Of a stretch of 64,000 nucleotides of DNA, positions 36,738 to 46,660 are shown piece after piece. The DNA comes from Caulobacteraceae bacterium. GTDB taxonomy: Bacteria > Pseudomonadota > Alphaproteobacteria > Caulobacterales > Caulobacteraceae. The stretch's first letter is position 1. Every line of letters begins with the position of its first letter. Location of the stretch: NCBI GenBank assembly GCA_027487945.1, contig JAIYCQ010000042.1, forward strand, positions 1 to 64,000, given 5' to 3'. The position numbers and the translations under genes are program-made. Under the pieces are notes generated by a model. The model was not told where the DNA came from and did not search any database. It saw nothing but the letters and a program-made list of their open reading frames with translations.

Positions 36738-38488
36738 GCCTCCCTGACCTGACGCCGCATCGTTATCCGCTGGTCTGGCGCTGGGTCATCGAGCGGGTCT
36801 GGCGCGTCGAGCACGCCTTCGAGCGCGCCCATGCCGACGGCCGGGCCGAAAACGACACCCGCATCCGGATCCTCGTGGTCGCCGCCATCTTCTCGGTCGG
36901 CTTCCTGGTCATGGCCGGCGGCGCGGTCTGGTCCGCGACCCTGTCGGACGCCGGCAAGGACGGCCGCGCCTATGCCGGTGCGCCGGAGCGTGCCGATCTG
37001 GTGGATCGCGAAGGCCGTCTCCTGGCCGCCAACCTGCCCCACTACACCCTGTCGGTCGACACCCGCGAAGTCTGGTCCCGGCGGGAGGTTCGCGCCGCCC
37101 TGCTCAAGGCGTTGCCGCGACTCAAGCCGTCCCAGATCGACCGGGCGCTCGCGGCCGAGCGGCGCGGCGTGGTCATGCGCGGCCTGTCTCCGGGCGAGAA
37201 GGCGCGAATCCATGACCTGGGGCTGGCGGGGGTTGTGTTCGATCCCGAGCAGCGCCGGGTCTATCCGCTGGGGGCCCTTGCCGCCCACCTCCTCGGCTAT
37301 GACGAGAAGGGTGGGGCTCCGGTCGCCGGCGCCGAGAAGGCCCTCCGCGACGAGATCCTCAAGGCGGGCGCCGAGGGGCGGCCCGTGGCCCTGTCGATCG
37401 ACGTGCGGGTCCAGGCGGCGCTGGAAGAAGAGCTGGCGCTCGCCGCCGCCCAGTACCAGCCCAAGGGCGCGGTCGGCGTCATCACCAATGTCCAGACCGG
37501 CGAAATCCTCGGCATGGCCAGCTGGCCGGATTTCGATCCCAACTACCCGGGCCGCGCCAACCCCGAGCAGCTTCGCAATCGCGCCGCGGCCTCGGTCTTC
37601 GAGATGGGCTCGACCTTCAAGGCCTTCACCGTGGCCATCGGTCTCGACGCCCAGGTGGCGACGCCGGACTCGACCTTCGACGCCCGCACCCCGCTGAAGA
37701 TGGGCTACCGCACCATCCACGACTTCCACGGCACCAACCGCATCCTCACCCTGCGCGAGGTGTTCAACCATTCCTCCAATATCGGCACGGCCAAGCTGGC
37801 GCTGGCGGTGGGCGCCGACCGCATGGCCCGCTACTTCGCGGCGCTGGGTCTGACAAGGCGGGCCCAGGTCGAGTTGCTGGAGTCCACCCGTCCCCTGACC
37901 CCGAAGAAGTGGGACGAGGACGACATGGCCAGTGTCTCCTTCGGGCACGGTATCAACGTCTCGCCGCTGGCGCTGGCCCAGGCGATGGGGGCCATCCTCA
38001 ACGGCGGCAAGCTGGTCCCGCTGACCATCCGCAAGATGGAGCCCGGCAAGCGTCCCGACGGCCCCCGGGTGGTGTCGGAGACGACGACGCTCTCGATGCT
38101 GCAGTTGATGCGCGGCAACGTCGTGGACGGTACCGGCCGGAAGGCTGACGCCCCGGGCCTGATGGTCGGCGGCAAGACCGGCACCGGCGAAAAGTATGAT
38201 CCCGAAATCCGCGGCTACAGCACCTACAAGCAGGTGGGCTCCTTCGCCGCCGTGTTTCCGACCGATGGCCCCGCCGACGCCGAACGCTACTTCGTTCTGA
38301 TTCTGATGGACGAGCCGCAGGGCGGCATCCGCACCGGCGGCTGGGTCGCGGCTCCGGCCGTCGGCAAGATCGTCGACCGGATCGCGCCGTTCCTCGGCGT
38401 CCGCCGCCGCCCGGCGACGACGGGCCTGCCGACCGCCCCGACCTATGTTGCCGCCGCCCGCGTGGCTCAGCCGACGGGAGGGCAGTGA
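36734..38488 (+). CDS. ftsI: Septal transpeptidase FtsI (PBP3)
   Basis: This class B penicillin-binding protein crosslinks septal peptidoglycan with FtsW. The 584 residues have a cytoplasmic start, a membrane helix (about 45-65), the PBP dimer domain (about 80-215) and the transpeptidase domain. Motifs are STFK in EMGSTFKAF, SSN in FNHSSNIG and KTG in GGKTGTGEKYD. It overlaps ftsL and murE by four and one bases. Confidence 0.96.
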   Translation: MSLPDLTPHRYPLVWRWVIERVWRVEHAFERAHADGRAENDTRIRILVVAAIFSVGFLVMAGGAVWSATLSDAGKDGRAYAGAPERADLVDREGRLLAANLPHYTLSVDTREVWSRREVRAALLKALPRLKPSQIDRALAAERRGVVMRGLSPGEKARIHDLGLAGVVFDPEQRRVYPLGALAAHLLGYDEKGGAPVAGAEKALRDEILKAGAEGRPVALSIDVRVQAALEEELALAAAQYQPKGAVGVITNVQTGEILGMASWPDFDPNYPGRANPEQLRNRAAASVFEMGSTFKAFTVAIGLDAQVATPDSTFDARTPLKMGYRTIHDFHGTNRILTLREVFNHSSNIGTAKLALAVGADRMARYFAALGLTRRAQVELLESTRPLTPKKWDEDDMASVSFGHGINVSPLALAQAMGAILNGGKLVPLTIRKMEPGKRPDGPRVVSETTTLSMLQLMRGNVVDGTGRKADAPGLMVGGKTGTGEKYDPEIRGYSTYKQVGSFAAVFPTDGPADAERYFVLILMDEPQGGIRTGGWVAAPAVGKIVDRIAPFLGVRRRPATTGLPTAPTYVAAARVAQPTGGQ

Positions 38489-39945
38489 TGCGTCTGTCGG
38501 GACTGGTCGCAGGCGCGTCGACGGCGGATCCGGAGATCACCGGCGTCACCGCCGACAGCCGCAAGGTGCGGCCCGGCTTCCTCTTCGCCGCCCTGCCAGG
38601 CTCGACGGCTGACGGCCGGGCCTTCATCGCGGGCGCCGTGGACGCGGGCGCCGCCGCCGTACTGGCCCCCGACGATGTGCAGGATCTCGCCGTTCCGGTG
38701 GTTCACGCCGCCGATCTGCGCCGCGCCTACGCCCTGGCCGCCGCCGCCTTCTGGGCCGCCCAGCCGGCGACCTGCGTGGCGGTGACCGGCACGAACGGCA
38801 AGACCTCGGTGGCCACCTTCTGTCGTCAGATCTTCGCACGGCTCGGCCACAAGGCGGCCAGCATGGGCACGCTCGGCGTCACCGTCTCGGCGACCGGTCT
38901 GCCGGATGTCCAGATCACACCCCCGGGGCTGACCACCCCCGACGCCGCCGACCTTGCCGAACTGATGTCACGTCTCGCCGCCGACGGCGTAACGCACCTC
39001 GCCCTCGAAGCCTCGTCGCATGGTGTCGACCAGCGTCGGCTCGACGGCGTCAGGCTGACGGCCGCGGGCTTCCTGAACCTGACCCAGGACCATCTGGACT
39101 ACCATGGCACCATGGGCGTCTACCGCGCCGCGAAGCTGCGGCTGTTCGATACCCTGCTGCCGCGCGGGGCGACCGCCGTGCTTAACGCCGACAGTGATCA
39201 GTTCGCCGCCTTTGCGACGACCGCCGCGGCCGCCGGGCAGACGGTGCTGTCGACCGGCTCGGCCGGCGAGGGCATCCGCGTGGTCGAGCGTGTCCTGGCC
39301 GCCGACGGGCAGCATCTGACCCTGGCGCACGCCGGCGCGACGACGACCGTCCACCTGCCGCTGGCCGGCGTCTTCCAGGCGGACAACGCCCTCGTGGCCG
39401 CCGGGCTGTGCATCGCGACCGGCGAGGCGCCCGCCGCGGTGTTCGCGGCCCTGGAGCATCTGAAGGGCGCGCCGGGCCGTCTGCAGCGGGTCGGCGCCCG
39501 GCGCGGCGGCGGCGAGGCCTACGTCGACTACGCCCATACGCCCGACGGGCTGGAGACCGTGCTCAAGGCACTTCGTCCGCATACGGAGGGTCAATTGATG
39601 GTGGTTTTCGGCGCCGGCGGCGACCGTGACCGTTCCAAGCGCCCCCTTATGGGCGAGGCGGCCGCGCGCCTTGCCGACGTCGCCATCATCACGGACGACA
39701 ACCCGCGCTCCGAGGAGCCATCCGCCATCCGGGCCGAGGTCCAGGCGGGCGCGCCGGGCGCCCTGAACATCGGCGGGCGGCGCGAGGCGATCCGCGCCGG
39801 TGTCGCGATGCTGACGGCCGGCGACGTTCTGGTGGTGGCCGGCAAGGGGCACGAGCAGGGCCAGACCGTCGCCGGCGTCACCCACCCCTTCGACGACGTG
39901 GTCGAGACCGCCGCCGCCCTGGGTCTGGAGCCCGCCGATGTCTGA
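38488..39945 (+). CDS. murE: UDP-MurNAc-tripeptide synthetase MurE
   Basis: It adds the third stem-peptide residue, normally meso-diaminopimelate in Gram-negative bacteria, to UDP-MurNAc-L-Ala-D-Glu. The 485 residues show the ATP-binding GTNGKTSVATF (about residue 94), the carbamylated-Lys region, and DDNPRSEEPSAI, the DNPR motif that marks the diaminopimelate-adding type. I chose ATG 38488, which shares its A with the ftsI stop and follows GGGAGGGCAG, over the GTG one codon earlier. Confidence 0.95.
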   Translation: MRLSGLVAGASTADPEITGVTADSRKVRPGFLFAALPGSTADGRAFIAGAVDAGAAAVLAPDDVQDLAVPVVHAADLRRAYALAAAAFWAAQPATCVAVTGTNGKTSVATFCRQIFARLGHKAASMGTLGVTVSATGLPDVQITPPGLTTPDAADLAELMSRLAADGVTHLALEASSHGVDQRRLDGVRLTAAGFLNLTQDHLDYHGTMGVYRAAKLRLFDTLLPRGATAVLNADSDQFAAFATTAAAAGQTVLSTGSAGEGIRVVERVLAADGQHLTLAHAGATTTVHLPLAGVFQADNALVAAGLCIATGEAPAAVFAALEHLKGAPGRLQRVGARRGGGEAYVDYAHTPDGLETVLKALRPHTEGQLMVVFGAGGDRDRSKRPLMGEAAARLADVAIITDDNPRSEEPSAIRAEVQAGAPGALNIGGRREAIRAGVAMLTAGDVLVVAGKGHEQGQTVAGVTHPFDDVVETAAALGLEPADV

Positions 39946-41329
39946 ACCGCTCTGGACCTCCGATGAACTGGCCGCCGCCACCGGCGGAACCGTCTTCGGC
40001 GGCCCCTTTACGGTGAGCGGCGTGTCCATCGACAGCCGCTCGGTCGAGCCGGGCGACCTGTTCGTCGCCCTGGCCGGGGTGCGGGACGGTCACGAGTTCG
40101 CCGCCGGCGCCATGAGCTCGGGTGCGGCGGCCATCCTGGCCAGCAGGCCGGTCGACGGTCCGCACCTGCGGGTGGATGACACCTTTGCCGCGCTGGAGAC
40201 GCTCGGCGTAGCGTCCCGTGCGCGTAACGCGGGCCGGCGGGCCGCCATCACCGGCTCGGTCGGCAAGACCAGCGTCACACAGGCCGTCGCCGCCTGCCTG
40301 GCCCTGGCCGGACGCTGGCACTCGTCGGTGAAGTCCTACAACAACCATATCGGCGTTCCGCTGACCCTGGCGCGGATGCCGCGCGACACCGAACGCGCCG
40401 TCTTCGAGATCGGCATGAACCACGCCGACGAGATTACGCCGCTGTCGCGGTTCGTGGCTCCCCATGTGGTGGCCATCACTACGGTCGGTCCGGTTCACAT
40501 CGAGAACTTCCCGGATGGCGAGGCCGGCGTGGCCAGGGCCAAGGCGGAGATCTTCGCCGGCCTCCTGCCGGGTGGCGTCGCGGTCCTGAACGCCGACAAT
40601 CCCTGGTTCGACCTGCTCAAGGCCGAGGCGCTCAAGGTTGGCGCCGTCGTGCGGTCGTTCGGGTCGGGCGAGGGCGTCGACGCCCGCCTCGTCGACTTCG
40701 TCGCCGGCGACGAGCGCGCTACGGTGCACGCCCTGATCGATGGCGAGGCGCTGAGCTTCCCGCTGCTGCAGACCGGATTGCACTGGGGGCTGAACAGCCT
40801 CTGCGTGCTGCTGACCGTCGAGGCCATGGACGTCCCGCGCGCCGTCGCTCTGGCGGGTCTGGCTGATTTCGCGCCGCTTGCCGGCCGTGGGGCGGAGAAG
40901 ACCGTCGCCATACCCGGCGGCGCCTTCACCCTGATCGACGAGAGCTACAACGCCAACCCGATCTCCATGAACGCCGCCTTCCGCACCCTCGGCGGCCGCA
41001 CGGCGACAGGGCGGCGGATCGTCGCGCTCACCGACATGCTGGAACTGGGCGGCCAGGCGGCCGACTTCCATGCCGGACTGGCCGCGCCGATCGACGCGGC
41101 CGGGATCGACCTGGTCTACTGCGCCGGGCAGATGATGAAATCGCTCTGGGACGCCCTTCCGCCGACTCGTCGGGGCGGCTACGCGGACTCGGCGGCCGAG
41201 CTTGCGCCGCAGCTCGCCCAGGCCGTCCGGCCGGGCGATCTGGTGATGGTCAAGGGATCGAACGGAAGCCGGGCCAGCGTCATCGCGGCCGCCCTGGCGT
41301 CAGTCGGCCATGGGGGGGACAAGGCCTGA
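39938..41329 (+). CDS. murF: UDP-MurNAc-pentapeptide synthetase MurF
   Basis: It adds D-Ala-D-Ala to the UDP-MurNAc-tripeptide. The 463 residues have an N-terminal Mur ligase domain, ATP-binding [12 protein letters not shown] (about residues 105-116), a central domain with [11 protein letters not shown], and a C-terminal domain with [11 protein letters not shown]. It overlaps murE by eight bases and mraY by one. Confidence 0.95.
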   Translation: MSEPLWTSDELAAATGGTVFGGPFTVSGVSIDSRSVEPGDLFVALAGVRDGHEFAAGAMSSGAAAILASRPVDGPHLRVDDTFAALETLGVASRARNAGRRAAITGSVGKTSVTQAVAACLALAGRWHSSVKSYNNHIGVPLTLARMPRDTERAVFEIGMNHADEITPLSRFVAPHVVAITTVGPVHIENFPDGEAGVARAKAEIFAGLLPGGVAVLNADNPWFDLLKAEALKVGAVVRSFGSGEGVDARLVDFVAGDERATVHALIDGEALSFPLLQTGLHWGLNSLCVLLTVEAMDVPRAVALAGLADFAPLAGRGAEKTVAIPGGAFTLIDESYNANPISMNAAFRTLGGRTATGRRIVALTDMLELGGQAADFHAGLAAPIDAAGIDLVYCAGQMMKSLWDALPPTRRGGYADSAAELAPQLAQAVRPGDLVMVKGSNGSRASVIAAALASVGHGGDKA

Positions 41330-42429
41330 TGCTGTATCTGCTGTCGGAGATGCGCGACGCGCTCCCCGTACTCAACCTGCTGAAGTATCTGACTTTCCGG
41401 ACGTTCATGGCGACCGCGACGGGCTTCATTATCGCCGTCGCCATGGGCTCGCGGTTCATCGCCTGGATGCGGGCGCGGCAGGGCAAGGGCCAGCCGATCC
41501 GCAAGGAAGGCATCGAACGTCATGTGATCGAGAAGGCGGGCACGCCCACCATGGGCGGGCTGATGATCCTGGCGGGCATGGTCGGCGGCACCCTGCTCTG
41601 GGCCGACCTGCGCAACCTCTATGTCTGGGTCGTGCTGATGGTCACCCTGGCCTTCGGGGTGCTGGGCTTCCTGGACGACTACGACAAGGTCACCAAACAG
41701 ACGACAGCCGGGGTCTCGGGCAAGGTCAAGCTGGGCATCCAGGCCCTTGTGGCGGTCGCCGCGGTCACGGCGCTGGTGCTGTTCGGACAGGCGTCCCCCG
41801 ACACGCCCCAGCTGAGCACCTCGGTCGCCTTCCCGATCTTCAAGCGCCTGCTGCTGGATCTCGGCTGGTTCTACATCGCCTTCGGGGCCTTCGTGATCAT
41901 CGGCGCCTCCAACGCCGTGAACCTCACCGACGGCCTCGACGGGCTGGCCATCGTGCCGGTGATGATCGCGGCGGCGACGTTCGGGCTGATCGCCTACCTG
42001 GTCGGCAACTACAACTTCGCCCAGTACCTGCAGGTCCACTTCGTGCCGGGCACCGGCGAGATCGCGGTCTTCTGCGGCGCCATCATCGGGGCCGGCCTCG
42101 GCTTCCTCTGGTACAACGCGCCCCCGGCGAAGATCTTCATGGGCGACACCGGCTCGCTGGCCCTCGGCGGCGCGCTCGGCGCCGTGGCGGTGGCCACCAA
42201 GCACGAAATCGTCCTGGCCATCGTCGGCGGCCTGTTCGTCGCCGAGGCGATGTCGGTGATGATCCAGGTCGCCTACTTCAAGCGCACCGGCAAACGGATC
42301 TTCCTGATGGCGCCGATCCACCACCATTTCGAGAAGCTGGGCTGGGCGGAATCCACCGTGGTGATCCGCTTCTGGATCGTCTCGCTGATCTTGGCCGCCA
42401 TCGGCCTCGCAACCCTCAAGCTCAGGTAG
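41329..42429 (+). CDS. mraY: Phospho-MurNAc-pentapeptide translocase MraY
   Basis: It transfers phospho-MurNAc-pentapeptide to undecaprenyl phosphate, making lipid I at the inner membrane. The 366 residues form ten helices. Active-site motifs include KAGTPTMGG (about residue 70), the DDYDK aspartate pair (about 117-121), [11 protein letters not shown] and the GAPIHHHFE-type loop as [12 protein letters not shown]. Confidence 0.96.
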   Translation: MLYLLSEMRDALPVLNLLKYLTFRTFMATATGFIIAVAMGSRFIAWMRARQGKGQPIRKEGIERHVIEKAGTPTMGGLMILAGMVGGTLLWADLRNLYVWVVLMVTLAFGVLGFLDDYDKVTKQTTAGVSGKVKLGIQALVAVAAVTALVLFGQASPDTPQLSTSVAFPIFKRLLLDLGWFYIAFGAFVIIGASNAVNLTDGLDGLAIVPVMIAAATFGLIAYLVGNYNFAQYLQVHFVPGTGEIAVFCGAIIGAGLGFLWYNAPPAKIFMGDTGSLALGGALGAVAVATKHEIVLAIVGGLFVAEAMSVMIQVAYFKRTGKRIFLMAPIHHHFEKLGWAESTVVIRFWIVSLILAAIGLATLKLR

Positions 42430-42444
42430 GGGGCTGGCCCGGTC

Positions 42445-43860
42445 ATGATCCCCGTTCGCGGCTTCGAGGGACGCAAGGTCGCCGTTCTCGGTCTGGGCAG
42501 GACCGGGCTGACGGCGGCCCGCGCCCTCGTGGCCGGCGGGGCGCAGGTCGCCCTGTGGGACGAGAGCCCGGCCAGCCGCGAGGCCGCCGCCGCCGAGGGC
42601 TTCGCCGTCGAGGATCTCAAGGCCGCGGACTGGTCCGGTATCGCCGCGCTGATGCTGTCGCCCGGCATCCCGCTGACCCACCCGAGGCCGCACTGGTCGG
42701 TCGAAAAGGCCGCCGCCGCAGGGGTTGAGGTGCTCGGCGACATCGAACTCTTCGCCCGCACCGTCAACGCCGCTCCGCCGCACAAGCGGCCGAAGATCGC
42801 CGCCATCACCGGCACCAACGGCAAGTCGACGACCACCGCCCTGCTGGGCCACCTCTGCGCCGCCGCCGGTCGCGATACCCGCATCGGCGGCAATATCGGC
42901 TATGGGGTGCTTGGCCTGGAGGACATGCACGGGGGCGCGGTCTATGTGCTTGAGACCTCGTCCTACCAGCTGGACCTGACCAGCAGCCTGAAGGCCGACG
43001 CGGCCATTCTGCTGAACATCTCGCCCGATCACCTTGATCGTCACGGCGGTATGGAGGGCTATGTCGCCGCCAAGCGTCGCGTGCTGCTGAACCAGGGCAA
43101 GGGCGACACCGCCATCATCGGCGTCGACGACGCCTGGTGTCAGCGAATCTGCACCGAGATCACCGCCGCAAACCGCCGGACCATCTGGCCGATCAGCGCC
43201 AGCCGGTCGATGGGGCGAGGCGTCTACGCCATCCAGGGCGTCCTCTATGACGCCACCGGCGACCGGGTGATCGAGGTTGCCGACCTCGTCCGCGCCCGCT
43301 CGCTGCCGGGCCGCCACAACTGGCAGAACGCCGCCGCCGCCTACGCCGCCGCCCGCGCCATGGGCATCCCGGCCGAGGTCGCCGCCGAGGGCCTGATGAC
43401 TTTCCCTGGCCTCGCCCACCGCATGGAGACGGTCAGCGTCCGGGGCCTGGTGCGCTTCGTCAACGACTCCAAGGCCACCAACGCCGACGCGGCGCGTCAG
43501 GCGCTGAGCAGCTATCCGCGCGTCTACTGGATCGCCGGCGGGCGGGCCAAGTCGGACGGCATCGCGCCGCTCGAGGACCTGTTTCCGCGCTTGGCGAAGG
43601 CCTATCTCGTCGGCGAGGCCCAGGATGACTTCGCCAGGGCGCTCGAGGGCAAGGCCGACTACCTCAAGGCCGGCACGATCGAGGCCGCGGTGGCCGCCGC
43701 CTGGGCCGACGCGGACGCCAGTGGCGAGGACGCGGTCGTGCTCCTGTCGCCCGCCTGCGCGTCCTTCGACCAGTTCAGTGATTTCGAGGCCCGGGGCGAG
43801 GCGTTCCGCGCCGCCGTGGAAGGCCTCGGCAGGCCTGCCCTCAAGGGAGCGCGCGCATGA
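42445..43860 (+). CDS. murD: UDP-MurNAc-L-alanine--D-glutamate ligase MurD
   Basis: It adds D-glutamate to UDP-MurNAc-L-alanine. The 471 residues have an N-terminal nucleotide-fold domain with GLGRTGLTAARAL, ATP-binding ITGTNGKSTTTAL (about residue 118), LNISPDHLDRHG, and the C-terminal FVNDSKATNADA motif. The gene follows mraY after 15 bases and overlaps ftsW by four. Confidence 0.95.
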   Translation: MIPVRGFEGRKVAVLGLGRTGLTAARALVAGGAQVALWDESPASREAAAAEGFAVEDLKAADWSGIAALMLSPGIPLTHPRPHWSVEKAAAAGVEVLGDIELFARTVNAAPPHKRPKIAAITGTNGKSTTTALLGHLCAAAGRDTRIGGNIGYGVLGLEDMHGGAVYVLETSSYQLDLTSSLKADAAILLNISPDHLDRHGGMEGYVAAKRRVLLNQGKGDTAIIGVDDAWCQRICTEITAANRRTIWPISASRSMGRGVYAIQGVLYDATGDRVIEVADLVRARSLPGRHNWQNAAAAYAAARAMGIPAEVAAEGLMTFPGLAHRMETVSVRGLVRFVNDSKATNADAARQALSSYPRVYWIAGGRAKSDGIAPLEDLFPRLAKAYLVGEAQDDFARALEGKADYLKAGTIEAAVAAAWADADASGEDAVVLLSPACASFDQFSDFEARGEAFRAAVEGLGRPALKGARA

Positions 43861-45026
43861 CCGGCAGCGTCCACCCCTTCGCCCGTTCCGACCGCACGGC
43901 GCTCGGCCGCTGGTGGTGGACGACCGACCACTGGCTGCTCGGCTCGGTGGCCATCCTCGTCACCCTCGGGGTCCTTCTTTCGTTCGGCACCAGCCCGGCG
44001 GCGGCGGCGCGCCTGCACTATGACGCCTCCTTCCACTTCGCCATTCGCCAGAGCGTGTTCGGCGTCGCGGCCCTGGCCATCCTGATCGTCAGCTCGATGC
44101 TGACCGCCCGGGGTATCCGGCGCACGGCCTTCATCGTCTACGCCCTGACCATCCTGATGATGGCGGCGCTGCCCTTCCTCGGTCACGAGGCCAAGGGCGC
44201 GACGCGGTGGGTCAATATCGCCGGCTTCACCCTGCAGCCGTCCGAGTTCATGAAGCCCGCGCTGATCGTGCTGGTCGCCTGGATGTTCGCCGAGGGACAG
44301 AAGGGAGAGGGCGTCCCCGGGGTCTTCATCGCCTTCTGCCTGTATGGCCTGGCTGTGGCGCTCCTGCTGGTTCAGCCGGACGTCGGCCAGACCGTCCTCA
44401 TCACGGTCGCCTTCGGCGCCGCCTTCTGGATGGCGGGGGTGCCGATCAGCTGGATCATGGGGCTGGGCGCAACGGCGGTCGTCGGGCTGGGCAGCACCTA
44501 CTTCCTGATCCCGCACGTCCATGCCCGCGTCGACACCTTCCTCAGCCCTGACAAGGCCGACAAGCACCAGATCAGCCAGGCGTCCGAGGCCATCGCCGCC
44601 GGCGGTCTGTTCGGCCGCGGCCCCGGCGAGGGTGTGATGAAGCGCGGCGTGCCCGACATGCACACCGACTTCGCCTATTCGGTGCTCGCCGAGGAGTATG
44701 GCCTGATCTTCTCGCTGGCGCTGATCAGCCTGTTCGCCTTCCTGGTCATCCGCGGCCTTTACCGCGCGCTGCGGCTGTCCGATCCGTTCGAACAGGTCGC
44801 CGCCGCCGGACTGTTCGTGCTCGTCGGCCAGCAGGCCCTGATCAACGTGGCGGTGAACCTCAACATGATCCCGACCAAAGGCATGACCTTGCCCTTCATC
44901 AGCTATGGCGGCTCATCGATGCTCGCCATGGGCCTGACGCTCGGCATGGCCCTGGGCCTCACCCGCAAGCGGCCGGGCGCCTACGCGGCCAATGAAGGTC
45001 TCGCCCGCGCCGGCGCCTTCGCCTAG
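43857..45026 (+). CDS. ftsW: Septal SEDS peptidoglycan polymerase FtsW
   Basis: This divisome partner of FtsI polymerises lipid II at the septum. The 389 residues form about ten helices. SEDS motifs include GATRWVNIAGFTLQPSEFMK, LLLVQPDVGQTVLI, the MHTDFAYSVLAEEYGLIF loop and LPFISYGGSSML near the end. The location between murD and murG marks it as FtsW rather than RodA. Confidence 0.96.
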   Translation: MTGSVHPFARSDRTALGRWWWTTDHWLLGSVAILVTLGVLLSFGTSPAAAARLHYDASFHFAIRQSVFGVAALAILIVSSMLTARGIRRTAFIVYALTILMMAALPFLGHEAKGATRWVNIAGFTLQPSEFMKPALIVLVAWMFAEGQKGEGVPGVFIAFCLYGLAVALLLVQPDVGQTVLITVAFGAAFWMAGVPISWIMGLGATAVVGLGSTYFLIPHVHARVDTFLSPDKADKHQISQASEAIAAGGLFGRGPGEGVMKRGVPDMHTDFAYSVLAEEYGLIFSLALISLFAFLVIRGLYRALRLSDPFEQVAAAGLFVLVGQQALINVAVNLNMIPTKGMTLPFISYGGSSMLAMGLTLGMALGLTRKRPGAYAANEGLARAGAFA

Positions 45027-45035
45027 AGAGTAGCC

Positions 45036-46136
45036 ATGCCCGCCAGACTCGCAGTGGTCGCCGCCGGGGGAACCGGCGGCCATATGTTTCCCGCCCAGGC
45101 GCTCGCCGAGGCCCTGACGGCGCGCGGCTGGCGTATCCTGCTGGCCACGGACGAGCGCGGCGCCCTCTACGCCGACAAGTTCCCGGCCGATCTGCGGATT
45201 ACGCTCTCAGCCGCCACGGCCAGGTCCGGCGATCCGGCGGGGATGCTCAAGGCCGGCGTCGCCGTGCTGCAGGGCACGATGCAGGCGCGGGGCTTCTTCA
45301 AGCGTATGGACCCGGCGGTCGTGGTCGGGTTCGGCGGCTATCCGTCGCTGCCGTCGCTGCTGGCGGCGCTCAGCCAGGGCCGGCCCACGGTCATCCACGA
45401 ACAGAACGCCGTGTTCGGCCGGGTGAACCGCTTCCTGTCCGGCAGCGTCCGTGAGGTCGCCTGCGCCTTCCCGACGCTCGAGAAGGCCAAACCCCGCGTG
45501 AAGGCCAGGGCGCACGTGGTCGGCAATCCCGTGCGTCCGGACATCCGGGCGCTGGCGGATGTCGCCTATGAGCCGCCGACGGCGGACGGCCCGATCCGGC
45601 TGCTGATCACGGGCGGCAGCCAGGGGGCCCGCCTGCTCTCCGAGATGGTGCCCGAGGCCATCCTCCGCCTGCCGGAAGACCTGCGCGCCCGGATCACGGT
45701 GCAGCAGCAGACCCGCAAGGAGTCGATGGACATCGCCCGGCGCATCTACGCCGACGCCCTGGTCAAGGCCGAGGTCGCGCCCTTCTTCCGAGACATGGCC
45801 GGCCGGCTTCGCGACGCCCATCTGGTCATCGGCCGGGCCGGCGCCTCGACGGTTTGCGAACTGGCGGTGGCCGGCAAGCCGTCGCTGCTCGTGCCGCTGA
45901 AGATCGCCGCCGACGACCATCAGACCTTCAACGCCCAGCTTCTGGCCGACGCCGACGCGGCGGCCGTGGCGGCCGAGGACGAGCTGACGGTCGACGACCT
46001 GTCCGGCGCGCTCAGGGCGCTGCTCAAGGATCCCGCCTGGCTTGAGAACATGGCCAGGGGCGCGCGGTCGGTGGCCCGGCCAGACGCCGCCGAGAAGCTG
46101 GCTGACCTGGTCGAGCGGACGGCGCTGGCGGGTTAG
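45036..46136 (+). CDS. murG: UDP-GlcNAc:lipid I glycosyltransferase MurG
   Basis: It adds GlcNAc to lipid I to make lipid II on the inner face of the membrane. The 366 residues have the N-terminal AAGGTGGHMFPAQALA loop (about 9-24), the HEQNAVFGRVNRFL motif and the C-terminal donor site GRAGASTVCELAVAGKP (about 268-284). The gene begins nine bases after ftsW. Confidence 0.96.
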   Translation: MPARLAVVAAGGTGGHMFPAQALAEALTARGWRILLATDERGALYADKFPADLRITLSAATARSGDPAGMLKAGVAVLQGTMQARGFFKRMDPAVVVGFGGYPSLPSLLAALSQGRPTVIHEQNAVFGRVNRFLSGSVREVACAFPTLEKAKPRVKARAHVVGNPVRPDIRALADVAYEPPTADGPIRLLITGGSQGARLLSEMVPEAILRLPEDLRARITVQQQTRKESMDIARRIYADALVKAEVAPFFRDMAGRLRDAHLVIGRAGASTVCELAVAGKPSLLVPLKIAADDHQTFNAQLLADADAAAVAAEDELTVDDLSGALRALLKDPAWLENMARGARSVARPDAAEKLADLVERTALAG

Positions 46137-46146
46137 GGCCGGCAGG

Positions 46147-46605
46147 CTAGGGCGTCGGCGCGAGCCAGACCCGGCCCTGGATCACCGCATCTTCCACGCT
46201 CGCTGCGTCCGGCCCGGGCGATGGGCGTTTGCCGTCACAGACCGCTGCGGCGAGCGCCGCGTCGCGGCCCTCGGCGGCAATGGGCCGGCCCGGCTGGCTG
46301 TCTTCCGTGCGGGGGCCTTCCACGCCGCCGACCCTGATGCTCTGGAACGCTGTGAGGTCCGCCGTCCGCGCCGCGCAGTCGATCGTCATATGGACCCAGC
46401 CCGCCAGGAACGGCTCGCCGGCGGCCTCGAAGGTCTCCGGCGTGACCAGCAGGTAGCGGAAGTGCGCCGCATCGCCCTCGCGCCGCACGCTGTCCATGTC
46501 GAGGAAGTGGGCGAAGCGGCTGACCTCGACCGGGCGCAGGACTGCGGCCGAGGCGGAGGTCGCGGAAAGGGCCAGGACGGCGCAGGCTGCGAGGAAGCGT
46601 GTCAT
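46147..46605 (-). CDS. Exported protein of unknown function inserted in the mur cluster
   Basis: This 152-residue protein is encoded on the strand opposite to all its neighbours, between murG and murC. The start at 46605 (ATG) gives a signal peptide ([20 protein letters not shown]); further upstream M codons lie within murC antisense and are ignored. The mature part has [19 protein letters not shown], a Trp-rich [16 protein letters not shown] stretch and two Cys that could form a disulfide. It shows the pattern of a surface-adhesin-like small periplasmic domain seen in many Caulobacterales proteins of unknown role. Its start is 55 bases from the murC start, so the two share a divergent promoter region. 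Confidence 0.75.
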   Translation of the reverse strand: MTRFLAACAVLALSATSASAAVLRPVEVSRFAHFLDMDSVRREGDAAHFRYLLVTPETFEAAGEPFLAGWVHMTIDCAARTADLTAFQSIRVGGVEGPRTEDSQPGRPIAAEGRDAALAAAVCDGKRPSPGPDAASVEDAVIQGRVWLAPTP

Positions 46606-46660
46606 CGGAGCACTCTCTGACGTATTTCGGCGGCCTCGCAAATCGTCTAAGCCGCTGTGC

